The notes: generated by a model not told the origin, from the sequence alone. Counted from the stretch's first letter, positions 27,984-37,207 are shown. The stretch is 64,000 nt of DNA from M30B19 sp041741535 (GCA_041741535.1 JBGSJV010000006.1:1-64000); one strand, 5' to 3'. Made by a program: numbers and translations.

Positions 27984-29465
27984 ATGAATCGGAATTCGAA
28001 CGTAGGTATGGGAACGGCCGTTGCAATGTCCGGCAATCGCCGCACTTTTTTGCAGAGAAGTGGCTTGAGCCTTGGGAGCATGGCCGCCGCGACGTTGGGA
28101 CTGACGGCGAGCTCGCCTGCCCTGGGGCAAGCGGCCAATTTCGATGAACCCACTTTAGCGGAGCCGCTTCGCGCTCGAGCCAAACGGGTGATCTATTTGT
28201 TCCAATCGGGGGCTCCGTCGCAATACGAGTTATTTGATTACAAGCCCAATTTGAGTGGTATCGCCAAGACCGAGTTGCCGGATTCCGTCCGAATGGGACA
28301 GCGACTTACGGGCATGACTTCGGGCCAAGCCAGTTTTCCAATCGCACCGTCGATCTTCAAGTTTGCCCAACATGGCCAAGGGGGATTGTGGCTGAGTGAG
28401 CTGATTCCCCATTTGGCCGGCGTGGCCGATAAACTGTGTGTTGTCAAATCCGTCTATACGGAAGCAATCAACCATGATCCTGCCATTACGTACTTTCAGA
28501 CGGGGTCGCAGTTAGCAGGTCGGCCGAGCATGGGGGCTTGGATTGCTTACGGTTTGGGCTCATTAAACGAGAATTTGCCGACCTATATGGTGATGATTTC
28601 GCGGGGGACCGGTCGTGCCGCCGGCCAACCGTTATACGATCGGCTGTGGGGCAGCGGCGTATTGCCCGGTCAACACCAGGGGGTCAAACTTCGCCCCGGA
28701 AACGACCCCGTCTTGTATTTGGCGAACCCGGCCGGTTGTCCGCCGGAGGTTCGACGCAAAATGTTGGACGACCTACGGATGTTGAACGAACGAGCTGCAA
28801 CGCGAACGCAAGATCCAGAAGTGACGACTCGGATCGAACAAGCGGAGTTAGCGTTTCGCATGCAGACAGCGATCCCAGAACTAACGGACTTTCGCGATGA
28901 ACCTCAGTCCGTTTTAGATGCGTATGGACCCGAAGTCCACAAACCGGGAACCTACGCGCGGAATTGTCTACTGGCACGACGATTGGCCGAGCGTGACGTG
29001 CGGTTCGTCCAATTGTTTCACATGGGTTGGGACCAACACGACAATCTACCGGATCACATGTCCAAACAGTGTAAAGACGTTGACCAACCGACCGCCGCGT
29101 TGATCAACGACTTGGCCCAGCGCGGGTTGCTGGAGGATACCTTGGTTGTTTGGGGCGGTGAGTTCGGGCGTACCGTCTATTGCCAAGGGCCGCTATCGGA
29201 GACGAATTACGGCCGCGACCACCATCCACGTTGTTTTTCCATCATGATGGCCGGTGGTGGCATTCGCGGTGGCTTGTCTTATGGAGCCACGGACGACTTT
29301 GGATACAATATCATTGCTGACCCTGTCCACGTGAATGACCTGCATGCGACGATTCTGTATGCTTTGGGCGTTGACCATCGCCGACTGACAATCCCGTTTC
29401 AAGGATTGGATCTGAAATTGTCGGGGGTTGAAGATCGCCATCCGGTTCGGGCGCTCTTTACGTAG
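27984..29465 (+). CDS. DUF1501 protein, Tat-exported, pair 2
   Basis: 493-aa partner of the preceding gene. The N-terminus has a Tat signal (GNRRTFLQRSGLSLGSMAAATLGL) and an Ala-x-Ala-like cleavage region (SPALGQA). Family motifs: IYLFQSGAPSQYELFDYKP, INHDPAITYFQTGSQ, LFHMGWDQHDN, VVWGGEFGRTVYCQG, YGRDHHPRCFSIMMAGGGIRGG and a C-terminal ADPVHVNDLHATILYALGVDH. Compared with the pair 1 protein the conserved His and Asp residues are all kept. Start ATG 27984 lies four bases past the upstream stop codon. Role unknown; it is expected to act with the DUF1549 protein outside the cytoplasm. Confidence 0.9.
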   Translation: MNRNSNVGMGTAVAMSGNRRTFLQRSGLSLGSMAAATLGLTASSPALGQAANFDEPTLAEPLRARAKRVIYLFQSGAPSQYELFDYKPNLSGIAKTELPDSVRMGQRLTGMTSGQASFPIAPSIFKFAQHGQGGLWLSELIPHLAGVADKLCVVKSVYTEAINHDPAITYFQTGSQLAGRPSMGAWIAYGLGSLNENLPTYMVMISRGTGRAAGQPLYDRLWGSGVLPGQHQGVKLRPGNDPVLYLANPAGCPPEVRRKMLDDLRMLNERAATRTQDPEVTTRIEQAELAFRMQTAIPELTDFRDEPQSVLDAYGPEVHKPGTYARNCLLARRLAERDVRFVQLFHMGWDQHDNLPDHMSKQCKDVDQPTAALINDLAQRGLLEDTLVVWGGEFGRTVYCQGPLSETNYGRDHHPRCFSIMMAGGGIRGGLSYGATDDFGYNIIADPVHVNDLHATILYALGVDHRRLTIPFQGLDLKLSGVEDRHPVRALFT

Positions 29466-29518
29466 GATAGTCCCGGATGGTCGAACGTTGCTGAAAACTT
29501 CTCCTCATACGAGTGCCC

Positions 29519-31396
29519 ATGACATCTTCTTCCGCTGGCGAAAATTGGACTTGCACTCATTGTGGATACCACCACTCGGATCGTCCGTTTTCAATTGATA
29601 ATCAGTTCCAGTGCCAGAGTTGTAGCCAATGGTTTTCGGCAGCTGGCACCCCGCCTCCCCCGATCGTTGAACTGCCGTTGGAATTGTTGGATGATCAGGA
29701 ACTGTTTCAGAGTCTGGACCTAACGGGAATTGATACTGCGCCAAACACCAAGAACCTAGCTTTCGATGACCAACCAAGTCGTACGAGTCAAATGGCATCG
29801 GTGCGGTGTCGAGTTTGTGATACCTTGCAGTATGTCGAGGTAAAGCCGGGAACCACGCCCAAGTGCGAGGTCTGTTTTGCTCCGTTCCCACTGAATCTTG
29901 ATGGGACGGTGACGCAAACCAAAGGCAAAGGCAAATGGACTTCGCCCTCCAGTCAACCCACGGTGCGAGATATCTCTGCCGAGGCCGTAGGTGGCTTGTC
30001 ACGGAAAACAGAAAGTTCGAACGACGAAATCGACGACTTGATCAAAGATGTTCGCTCGGAAGTTCTCGCCGATTTTGAAACTCCTTCTCCAAGTATCGAA
30101 CACCGAACAAATTCCAATGCCTCTCCTCTGCGCAGCGACGACGATGATGAGTTGACCTTGCAACCATTGGAGGAGTCGCGCGGAAATTCGCGCGAACATT
30201 TGTATTTAGGTGAAGAAGCCCAGGCGTTATTGTTCAACGATCGCGAGGCGCCGATCGAAGTGGATAGTGAAGCCTTGGTGCCTTGGGAAGAATCACCTCA
30301 GCCGTTGGAGGCGATCCTGGACGAGCCGCCCGACCAGGATCGTCCCGTCGAAGACCCCGCTGAAATCGAGTTGGTCGTTTCGTTTAACGAAGCGGATCTC
30401 GCCTCGTCGTCCGCTCGTGTCGACGGAGCAATTGATTGGGATTCGCTGGATCCGATGCCATTGGAAACGGTGCCACCCGCTCCAGTTTCGACGCCACCGG
30501 CCGCTGATCGGCCCCGTGCCAACACCAATGCCAACGGACCGGGTTCCAAATTGCCTCCCCAGTTCACGACCCCCCCGGTCATTACACAACCGCCTCCAGT
30601 GGCGGCTCGATTTGCGGGTTCCAACTCGAGTTCCGACTCGAGTGCCACGGCCGGACAACCTGAATCGAACAGGTTTGGCGCGAGCGGGATCAGCTCCGTG
30701 GCGTGGAGTGAATGGAAAGAGATCGGCACGCCCTTCACTAGCCCCGGGCTAATTGGTGTTGGCCTGGCGCTGCTGCCGTTGATCTATTGGGCCCAATTGA
30801 GTTGGCGATTGGCAGTTGACGACAACACCACGTTTCAAAAATTGGTGGGCTACTTGAGCGTCTTGTTTTCGTCGGCCATCGTGTTGCCGGTGTGGTCCGC
30901 ATTTTTGGGCGTGATTGCAAATCGAACAACGTCCGTGGGACAGGCCGGGCGTCTCACGAGCCAAGCCATTTTTGCTCAAGGCTGCCAATTTGCCGTGGTG
31001 CTCGGGTGCTGGATCCCGGGAGCCGCTGTGGGCACGATTTCCTTGCATTATCTCGTGATTGGTTGTCTGGGAGCGATCACGATGTTGCCAGGTGGATTAT
31101 ATTTGGTGTCCTCGGCGATCGTTGCCAACGAAATGTTTTCATACAATCATCCCAAGGTGTTGCGATCGTTGAAAGAGCAAACCGCTGATTGGACACTGGC
31201 TGCGATTGTGATCGGCATCTTATTGCTGGTGGGGATCCCGTTGGCGATCGCAACTTCGTATGCCGAGGCCGTTGGAGGGATTCTGTTTGCGTTGTTTGTG
31301 GTGCCCGCGTCGATGATCTATGCCGGAACAATCGGTTGTCTGGCACAACGAATCTTAAAACTGGAAGATGATGAACCGCAGGCCCGCAAATGGTAA
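29519..31396 (+). CDS. Double zinc-ribbon membrane protein of unknown function
   Basis: 625 aa. Two CxxC...CxxC zinc ribbons at the N-terminus (Cys12/15/32/35 and Cys97/100/116/119), then ~280 residues of acidic, Pro- and Ser-rich, probably disordered sequence, then a C-terminal membrane domain with about five hydrophobic segments (from GLIGVGLALLPLIYWAQLSW onwards; others around LVGYLSVLFSSAIVLPVWSAF, AVGTISLHYLVIGCLGAITMLPGGLYLV, LAAIVIGILLLVGIPLAIA and ILFALFVVPASMIYAGTIGC). The ribbons are predicted cytoplasmic. ATG 29519 is preferred to GTG 29513. The last 7 bases overlap the next gene, indicating translational coupling. No known family; the layout recalls other planctomycete zinc-ribbon/DUF4013-like membrane proteins. 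Confidence 0.7.
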   Translation: MTSSSAGENWTCTHCGYHHSDRPFSIDNQFQCQSCSQWFSAAGTPPPPIVELPLELLDDQELFQSLDLTGIDTAPNTKNLAFDDQPSRTSQMASVRCRVCDTLQYVEVKPGTTPKCEVCFAPFPLNLDGTVTQTKGKGKWTSPSSQPTVRDISAEAVGGLSRKTESSNDEIDDLIKDVRSEVLADFETPSPSIEHRTNSNASPLRSDDDDELTLQPLEESRGNSREHLYLGEEAQALLFNDREAPIEVDSEALVPWEESPQPLEAILDEPPDQDRPVEDPAEIELVVSFNEADLASSSARVDGAIDWDSLDPMPLETVPPAPVSTPPAADRPRANTNANGPGSKLPPQFTTPPVITQPPPVAARFAGSNSSSDSSATAGQPESNRFGASGISSVAWSEWKEIGTPFTSPGLIGVGLALLPLIYWAQLSWRLAVDDNTTFQKLVGYLSVLFSSAIVLPVWSAFLGVIANRTTSVGQAGRLTSQAIFAQGCQFAVVLGCWIPGAAVGTISLHYLVIGCLGAITMLPGGLYLVSSAIVANEMFSYNHPKVLRSLKEQTADWTLAAIVIGILLLVGIPLAIATSYAEAVGGILFALFVVPASMIYAGTIGCLAQRILKLEDDEPQARKW

Positions 31397-31854
31397 AGAA
31401 CTACCGACAAAACCTTATTCAGTTTTCCTATCCAGATAACTGGGAGTTGCAACCGCCCGACCGAAGCGAGTTACCCCAAGAGATTTCTGTGGAGTCACCG
31501 GATGGCTGTCTTTGGATTGTGACCATTTTTTCGGCCAGTCATGATCCCAAAAGACTATTCAATGAGGCCTTGAAAACCCTGGCCGAGAATTATCAAGATT
31601 TCGAATACGAATCCATCAAGCCTGCGATCGAGCCGAAACCAGAGAAAGCGGTGTTGGCCAATTTCTTTTGTCTGGATTTCTTGATCACAGCGAAGATCCA
31701 AGTGTTCGTTCAACGACCCTTTGTGTATTTGGTTATGCAACAAGCCGAAAATCGACTATACGACCGTTCGCAAGACGTGTTTGAAGCGATCACAACCAGC
31801 CTACTTGGTTCGCGGCCGAATGAACCAACAAGTGAACCAACGATCGAAAGTTAA
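31390..31854 (+). CDS. PsbP/DcrB-like small protein
   Basis: 154 aa, no signal peptide. The opening LIQFSYPDNWELQPPD and the alternating strands that follow (CLWIVTIFSAS, KAVLANFFCLDFLITAKIQVFVQRPFVYLVMQQ) resemble the Mog1/PsbP/DcrB-type fold, in which 'Y-P-x-x-W' near the N-terminus is common. It overlaps the zinc-ribbon gene by 7 bases, which makes a physical or regulatory partnership likely. Function unknown. It converges with the SpoIIE-like gene 59 bases away. Confidence 0.7.
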   Translation: MVKNYRQNLIQFSYPDNWELQPPDRSELPQEISVESPDGCLWIVTIFSASHDPKRLFNEALKTLAENYQDFEYESIKPAIEPKPEKAVLANFFCLDFLITAKIQVFVQRPFVYLVMQQAENRLYDRSQDVFEAITTSLLGSRPNEPTSEPTIES

Positions 31855-31913
31855 CGACAGGGCCAAAATATTCCTGCTTGACCCTGCCAACGACTCGACG
31901 TTCCGAACCGACG

Positions 31914-34367
31914 TTAGGACTTCTTGGCTCGAGTTTTGGCCGTTACGCCACGAGACTCATGCTTTGGTTTTTCGTTCTTGGCTGGCGAGCCAATCGACGC
32001 GGGATGAACGGAGTTCTTTCTTGTCGCTTTTTTTGTTTGGGGCTTTGCCGAGGCCACCGTCTTGGCAGACGCGATTGTCTTGGCTGGAGCGACGGTGTTA
32101 GTGGAAGCGATCGCCTTGGCTGGAGCAATGGTCTTGGCTGGAACCGGGGCTTTGGTCTTCGCTGGGACCGGGGCGATTGTTTTGCGGTTCGGGCGTTTCG
32201 CTACAGGGGGCTGTCCCGCTGGATGATCATGTTTCGGAGTCTTCGCAGGAGCCTGCTTGAGGGCATTGTTCTTGGGTTGCGTTTTTTTGCCGACGTTCCG
32301 CGCTGGCTTCGCTACGGCAGCCACTTTTCTTGTTCCCGATGATGCCTTCGATTTTGGACTTGCCACTGCTTTGGCCTTGGGCTTTCCTGTTGTTTTCTTC
32401 TTCGCTTTCGTTGCGGCAGCTTTCGCCTTTGAAACCGACTTGGACTTCGGAACCGATGGCTTCACCGGTCGATTGGCTTTGATGGTTTTGCCCTGGTTCT
32501 CGGCAGATTTCTGACGAATCGGCGCGGCAGGTTTTGGTGCGGTTAACTCCACGATCGGTGCAGGTGGTGCTTCAACGTCCAGCTCTCCATCATCGATGAT
32601 GCCGAACGTTGATTCGTCTTGCGACCAATGTTCGTCAAATTCCTCGGCATCGATGGTGGCTTCGTCAGTGGCATAGAACTCATCGTCCCACCGGTCGGGT
32701 TGTTCGATCCGTTTGACAAGGGCCTCCAGCAAGTCGCCTTCTTCCGCCCGTAGCTCGGCCAGGATACTTTTGCTGACTTCCGCGGACATCTGATGCACAT
32801 CGGGAGAATGGGAGTTTCTCGCCAAGACGACTACGGATAGATCGCCAGCCACATGTTGGAAATCGCTGTTGAAGAATCGCTCCTCAATCGCAGCCAGGAT
32901 TTGATGGGGGTGTCCTGGGTGTGTCAACAATATGGAGCGAAACAGATCGGCGTCATTGGCGGACGGCATCGATTCGCTGATCGCATGTCGCAGACCTGGG
33001 GAAAACATGACGATCGTATCGGATTCGTTGAGTTGTTGTTCCCATTGGACGTACGTGCTTTCCAAGTCAATTCCTAATGGAGATTGGAACTGATCGATGG
33101 ACTGGATGCCGCGCGGGCCACTGAACACGACGCCTCCGTCACCCGCATTGACCAAATGGACTTGGTTGGTTTCGGGATCGGCCAAGAGGTAGATCAGTGC
33201 GGCGGTCTCGTCGCCCGGGGATTGACACCAGATTTGTTCGTTCAGCTTGGCGGCCATCGACTGACTCGTGTGGCGATACTCACGATGCGCCGAAACCAAT
33301 GAACGAAGATTGTTGAGACTCATCGCCGAGGTCAACATGGGCCCGCTGGCTTGACCTACCGCCACCGACAAGATCCCTGTCGGAGTGATGGCCCAATCGT
33401 GGAAGGTACTGGCCAAATACCCGTGCCGATAGGTCCAGCCGGCGATTTTCCAACCGTCGATCTCCGGAGCGAAACTGGGCAGACGTGCGTCGTTGCTCCG
33501 AGATGCCAACAACAGTTCTTGTTGTAGCAGATCCGTAGTTGGGTCGCTTTGAGGTTTCTCGCGCGAACTGATCTCACTGTAGAGTTGGTTGTTTAGACCA
33601 TCGAGAAATTCGAGTTCTTTGGCGGACGGAGTTCGTGCCTGCGAGAAGAAGATCCAAATGGTTCCCAACGGGAGATTTTTGGTACCTAAGACCACACACC
33701 AACCGAACTGAAACGGTTTGGGGATCTTCCAAGTTTCGCCCATCTCGCGTGAATGGATATTGACCTTGTTTCCGATCAACGACTCCAAGTCCGCCAAGGA
33801 ATTTTCTAACGAACGGACCGATTCGACTTCGGGCGCAAACGGGACAGGAGCCAACATCGACCGCAACCGCAAATGGGTCGTCGATTCATCCAACAAATAA
33901 ACGGCGGCCCCCAAAGCGGCGAATTCTTGTTTGGCAAATCGCAAGAGATTCGCAACTTTGTCGGACAAGTTGGTTGGGATCAACGGCGAGTCTTCATTCG
34001 CCTCGATCAGGGTTCCCTGAGACTGGTGTTGAATCAGCTCCAATCGTTCAATTCGGGAAACAAGCCGATTGATATTGGCGAGAAGTTTTTCACTTTCGAC
34101 GCGACTTACTGTTGGCTTACCGGGCGGCCACTTCGCCGACATATCACTGATCTCAAAACGGCCAAAAACGGGCGTCGGGGCTTGATCGGCCATAAAGTCG
34201 CCCGGTGGTGACGCGGCGGTATAATTCAACAACCAACCCGTGGTTGATTCGAATTGCTCGGCCAACGCCGTGGCTTCGGGCAAGCAGGAGCTCAATCGCG
34301 ACTTGAGGCGTTCCTCCCGTGCGAGATCTTCTTCGACATGTATGCGCAAATTTCGGTTGCTGTCCAT
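31914..34367 (-). CDS. GAF-SpoIIE (RsbU-type) protein with degenerate phosphatase site and H1-like tail
   Basis: 817 aa from ATG 34367 (GTG 34379 is an alternative start). Layout: coiled-coil-like N-terminus, GAF domain (about 130-266), PP2C/SpoIIE domain (about 294-516) and a ~205-residue Lys/Ala/Pro tail. In the phosphatase domain the metal-binding motifs are altered: GGDFYD reads STFHD (first Asp lost), GDVSGKG reads VGQASG (Asp to Gln339), YTDG reads FSPG (Asp to Pro457), and DDIT reads GDLS (one Asp kept). A catalytically dead or altered domain is therefore inferred. The tail (KAKAAATKAKKK, AKTIAPAKAIAST, ending KTRAKKS) resembles histone H1 and should bind DNA or RNA. It lies 151 bases downstream of the histidine kinase on the same strand and may belong to that operon. 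A role in partner-switching signalling is a guess. Confidence 0.8.
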   Translation of the reverse strand: MDSNRNLRIHVEEDLAREERLKSRLSSCLPEATALAEQFESTTGWLLNYTAASPPGDFMADQAPTPVFGRFEISDMSAKWPPGKPTVSRVESEKLLANINRLVSRIERLELIQHQSQGTLIEANEDSPLIPTNLSDKVANLLRFAKQEFAALGAAVYLLDESTTHLRLRSMLAPVPFAPEVESVRSLENSLADLESLIGNKVNIHSREMGETWKIPKPFQFGWCVVLGTKNLPLGTIWIFFSQARTPSAKELEFLDGLNNQLYSEISSREKPQSDPTTDLLQQELLLASRSNDARLPSFAPEIDGWKIAGWTYRHGYLASTFHDWAITPTGILSVAVGQASGPMLTSAMSLNNLRSLVSAHREYRHTSQSMAAKLNEQIWCQSPGDETAALIYLLADPETNQVHLVNAGDGGVVFSGPRGIQSIDQFQSPLGIDLESTYVQWEQQLNESDTIVMFSPGLRHAISESMPSANDADLFRSILLTHPGHPHQILAAIEERFFNSDFQHVAGDLSVVVLARNSHSPDVHQMSAEVSKSILAELRAEEGDLLEALVKRIEQPDRWDDEFYATDEATIDAEEFDEHWSQDESTFGIIDDGELDVEAPPAPIVELTAPKPAAPIRQKSAENQGKTIKANRPVKPSVPKSKSVSKAKAAATKAKKKTTGKPKAKAVASPKSKASSGTRKVAAVAKPARNVGKKTQPKNNALKQAPAKTPKHDHPAGQPPVAKRPNRKTIAPVPAKTKAPVPAKTIAPAKAIASTNTVAPAKTIASAKTVASAKPQTKKATRKNSVHPASIGSPAKNEKPKHESRGVTAKTRAKKS
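32060..32190. repeat. Imperfect tandem repeats coding the Ala-Lys-Thr-Ile-Ala tail
   Basis: Short imperfect repeats built on CTTGGCTGGAGC/ TTGGCTGGAACC recur every 24-30 bases inside the 3' end of the SpoIIE-like gene; they encode repeated P-A-K-T-x-A-P units. Such repeats can change number by slippage. Confidence 0.5.
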
Positions 34368-34518
34368 TCGCGTTACCACTCGGCCTGACTTGTACGATGG
34401 GGGATCCAGTTCGAAGAACTTATCGGCAGAGTATTTTTCGCAATTTCCCCAAACTCGCCATGATTCCGCGTTTACTTATCCGCGTGAAGTCCCGTGATCG
34501 ACAAAGTTGGTAGATTCG

Positions 34519-36294
34519 TTACCGGGGGGCCTGCCAAGGGAGGTCCAACTGAAATTCGGCCCCCGGTTTGGCGTCGCGGAAGGTCAAACTGCCACCCAAC
34601 GCAACGGCCAATTGCAAACTAATGTTGAGGCCCAAGCCAATCGTCTTGTTGGGAGTATGCGCCGAAATTTGACCGTGATTGTAAGCTTGGAACAATCGCC
34701 GCTTTTGAGCCGGGCTGATCCCTGGTCCGAAATCTCGCACCTTGATTCTGAGAAAGCGGTCATCGCTTGAAACTTCGATCTGAATCATGGCTTCTAAGGA
34801 CGACTTGCCGTACTTGCAGGCATTGTCGACCAAGTTGAACAAGATCCGTTCAACGGCGGACGCGTCGGTCAGGATCTCTCTTTGCCGAATTTCACGTTTG
34901 GCATCGGCGAAGTCGAGCAGCATTTGGTTGCGGAGGCAGTGTTCATCCAGTCTTGGAATAATCGCATCCAACAAAGTGCCGACGGCGACCACTCGATGGT
35001 GGGACGTGATGCCACGTCGTTCGAGCCGACTGTAGGTCAAGACATTTTCCACCAGATGCGACAGGCGTTCCGCTTCCGTTTCCAGTGTTTTCGCGTATAA
35101 CCGCGTTTTTTCCGGGTCCGGATTTTTCGCCAACAGGTCCGTGTATAACCGAAACGCAGTCAAAGGGGTTCTTAACTCGTGAGTGACTGCCGAAACGAAC
35201 GTTTCTCGCCGAAGCGTCTCTCGCATGACGGTGTGTAACAAAATCCCGACGGCCAATCCTGCGACAATCATGAAGACCCAACCTAACAACAAGTTAAGCC
35301 AACCACCTTGCAGCGGCAATTCGTCACTCGGGAGGGCCAATGGAGGCGTCACGACCTTGAGTGGAGCCCAGCCGATATAACCACCGCTCAAGGCAACCGG
35401 CTCATCTTCAACTCGCTCCAAGCGACTTTCTGGTGGAAGTCCCGTTTGAATGGTTCGGTTCAATTGTCGCGACAAACGGGACCAGTCCAGCCAACAGCCC
35501 TGCAAGAACTCATGAATTTCGGCTTCGTTCTCCACCAGGACACGCCGAACAAACAACAACTCGTCGCGGACCCAGATGGCGTAAATGGGTCCTGCAAACA
35601 TGGTCCCACCGCTGGCTTGTGAGGCTTGTGGCGCGGGCATGAGCGATCTCGCTCGAGGGTATTTCTCTGGGACCAATGTCAACACGTTACCGGACGACGC
35701 CGCCGCTGCTGCATTTTCAGCAAATTCGCGACTTGATTTTGGCACTTGCTTCGGTAACGGAAAGTCACTGTCGTTGCGTCGCTGTGGTCGATTCACTAAC
35801 CGGTTAACCCGGTACATTTCGTTTGGCTTGGTCAACCAACCGGCCTGTCGTCCGGTCAACGGGCCGGGCAAGTCTTCTTGCCACCGCAAGGAACGCAACA
35901 TGTCGCGCAATTTTTCTGGATCCGCTCCCGGCAACGAGAGCCCCCAGACCCCGTTGGCCGTATCCGTTTGAAAATACGCGTTAGCGAACGAGTTGAATTG
36001 GGCGGAGCCGCTGATGGCGGTCGTGTCGGGTGTCAGGACAGGCAATTGTTGGTAAAACGCTGGGGAACGCAGCGATTCGGAAACGACTAGACTGACCAAC
36101 TCACGATCAATCGTGCGAGCGGCAGCAGCAATTTGTTGCTGATGCGAAATCTCTAACCTGGCCTGCAAGGCGTTCAACAGTGAAGCTCGTTGGGCTCGCT
36201 CCATGACGAACGAACTGCGAGTGATCAAGGCCATCGCCACGAACGCCAACACCATGAGCACGGCATAAATGGACCAAACTCGCCACTGCTTCAT
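34519..36294 (-). CDS. Sensor histidine kinase
   Basis: 591-aa membrane histidine kinase. TM1 about residues 8-25, a long ~310-residue extracytoplasmic sensor domain without a recognisable fold, TM2 about 336-354, then the HisKA domain with the phospho-acceptor His372 in FVSAVTHELRTPLTAFRL and an HATPase domain with the N box (ILFNLVDNACKYG), G1 (VRDFGPGIS), F-like (LFQAYN) and G2 (TIGLGLNIS) boxes. All catalytic boxes are intact. No HAMP domain is evident between TM2 and HisKA. The ATG at 36294 overlaps the stop codon of the response regulator (TGATG), a one-base overlap that implies translational coupling; a TTG one codon earlier exists. Confidence 0.92.
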   Translation of the reverse strand: MKQWRVWSIYAVLMVLAFVAMALITRSSFVMERAQRASLLNALQARLEISHQQQIAAAARTIDRELVSLVVSESLRSPAFYQQLPVLTPDTTAISGSAQFNSFANAYFQTDTANGVWGLSLPGADPEKLRDMLRSLRWQEDLPGPLTGRQAGWLTKPNEMYRVNRLVNRPQRRNDSDFPLPKQVPKSSREFAENAAAAASSGNVLTLVPEKYPRARSLMPAPQASQASGGTMFAGPIYAIWVRDELLFVRRVLVENEAEIHEFLQGCWLDWSRLSRQLNRTIQTGLPPESRLERVEDEPVALSGGYIGWAPLKVVTPPLALPSDELPLQGGWLNLLLGWVFMIVAGLAVGILLHTVMRETLRRETFVSAVTHELRTPLTAFRLYTDLLAKNPDPEKTRLYAKTLETEAERLSHLVENVLTYSRLERRGITSHHRVVAVGTLLDAIIPRLDEHCLRNQMLLDFADAKREIRQREILTDASAVERILFNLVDNACKYGKSSLEAMIQIEVSSDDRFLRIKVRDFGPGISPAQKRRLFQAYNHGQISAHTPNKTIGLGLNISLQLAVALGGSLTFRDAKPGAEFQLDLPWQAPR

Positions 36295-37007
36295 CAACTC
36301 ACACTATCAGGCGGCGGCGTCCGACAAAGCATGTAGCCCTTGCCGCGAACCGTAAGCAAAAACTGCGGGCTATCGCAGTTGTCCCCCAGCTTTTCACGAA
36401 GTCGCGCGACCAACATATCGATCGCTCGGGTATTTACACCGGTAGGATCAATGCCCCATACCTTGGCCAATAACTCGCCCCGGGCAACCGCCCGATCTCG
36501 ATGCCGATTCAAATAATAGAGTAGTTGGCTTTCTCGTTCGGACAGCGAGGCCGAGGCACCATCCGGATACGTGATTTCGCGTCGTGAAAAATCAATCACC
36601 CCACCATTGATCGTCAGTAGTTCGTTCTCTGGCGAACCGCCACAGCGACGCAGCACGGCCTTGATTCGGGCCAAGAGCTCTTTAACGCTATAGGGTTTGA
36701 CGACGTAATCATCGGCCCCGGACTGCAGGCCTCGGATACGCTCACTTTCATCACCGCGAGCCGTCGCCAAGATCACCGGCACTTCCGGCTTTACTCCACG
36801 AATGGCCTCTAAAATCTGCAACCCATCAATGCCCGGCAACATCAAGTCCAACAGGGCCAAATCGTAGGTCTCTTCCAACGCGATTCGTTGCCCCGCGTAA
36901 CCATCTTCGGCAACGATAACCCGGAACCCTTCCGATTTCAGAGTCTCGACAACTCCCAATCGAATCGCTGGATCGTCTTCCACAACTAGGATCGTGATGT
37001 CATTCAT
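36294..37007 (-). CDS. OmpR/PhoB-family response regulator
   Basis: 237 aa. Receiver domain (3-118): acidic pair E10-D11-D12, phospho-acceptor Asp54 in LALLDLMLPG, conserved Thr in LATARG, and Lys about 104 in YVVKPYS. The C-terminal domain is a winged helix of the OmpR/PhoB type (LSERESQLLYYLNRHRDRAVARGELLAKVWG...VARLREKLGD...LTVRGKGYML). It regulates transcription in response to the kinase encoded immediately downstream. ATG 37007 gives the standard N-terminus MNDITILVVEDD; the frame is open further upstream to 37121 but this would run into the palindromic repeat and is rejected. First gene of the RR-HK (and perhaps SpoIIE-like) operon. Confidence 0.93.
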   Translation of the reverse strand: MNDITILVVEDDPAIRLGVVETLKSEGFRVIVAEDGYAGQRIALEETYDLALLDLMLPGIDGLQILEAIRGVKPEVPVILATARGDESERIRGLQSGADDYVVKPYSVKELLARIKAVLRRCGGSPENELLTINGGVIDFSRREITYPDGASASLSERESQLLYYLNRHRDRAVARGELLAKVWGIDPTGVNTRAIDMLVARLREKLGDNCDSPQFLLTVRGKGYMLCRTPPPDSVS

Positions 37008-37107
37008 CGTTTGCCAGTTTCTTGTCTGATGCGATGGAGTGCCGATCCGAACCACCCCGTACCAACCCCACGGCGCGGAATTTCCAATTACTGCGGATAA
37101 GCTCTTC

Positions 37108-37207
37108 GAGCCAATCCCCAAAGATGTCTGACCTTCAATGAAGAGGCAGTCAAACGCAACCCTTTTGATCTCGCCCTCAAAGGGACAGGCCCTTTGGGGA
37201 TAGGCTC
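37108..37207. repeat. Palindromic intergenic repeat, family 1, diverged copy 3
   Basis: Inverted ends GAGCCAATCCCCAAAG (37108-37123) and CTTTGGGGATAGGCTC (37192-37207), 15 of 16 pairs. It has the same size as the family 1 copies at 12 and 22.7 kb and shares short blocks with them (GTCTGACC; CAAAGGGACAGGCCCTTTG hairpin; ATAGGCTCT). Located 100 bases before the response regulator start, in its leader or promoter region. Confidence 0.6.

Noticed and set aside
37008..37121. Upstream extension of the response regulator (38 codons)
   Set aside because: It runs into a palindromic repeat; the receiver domain begins directly at the ATG at 37007.
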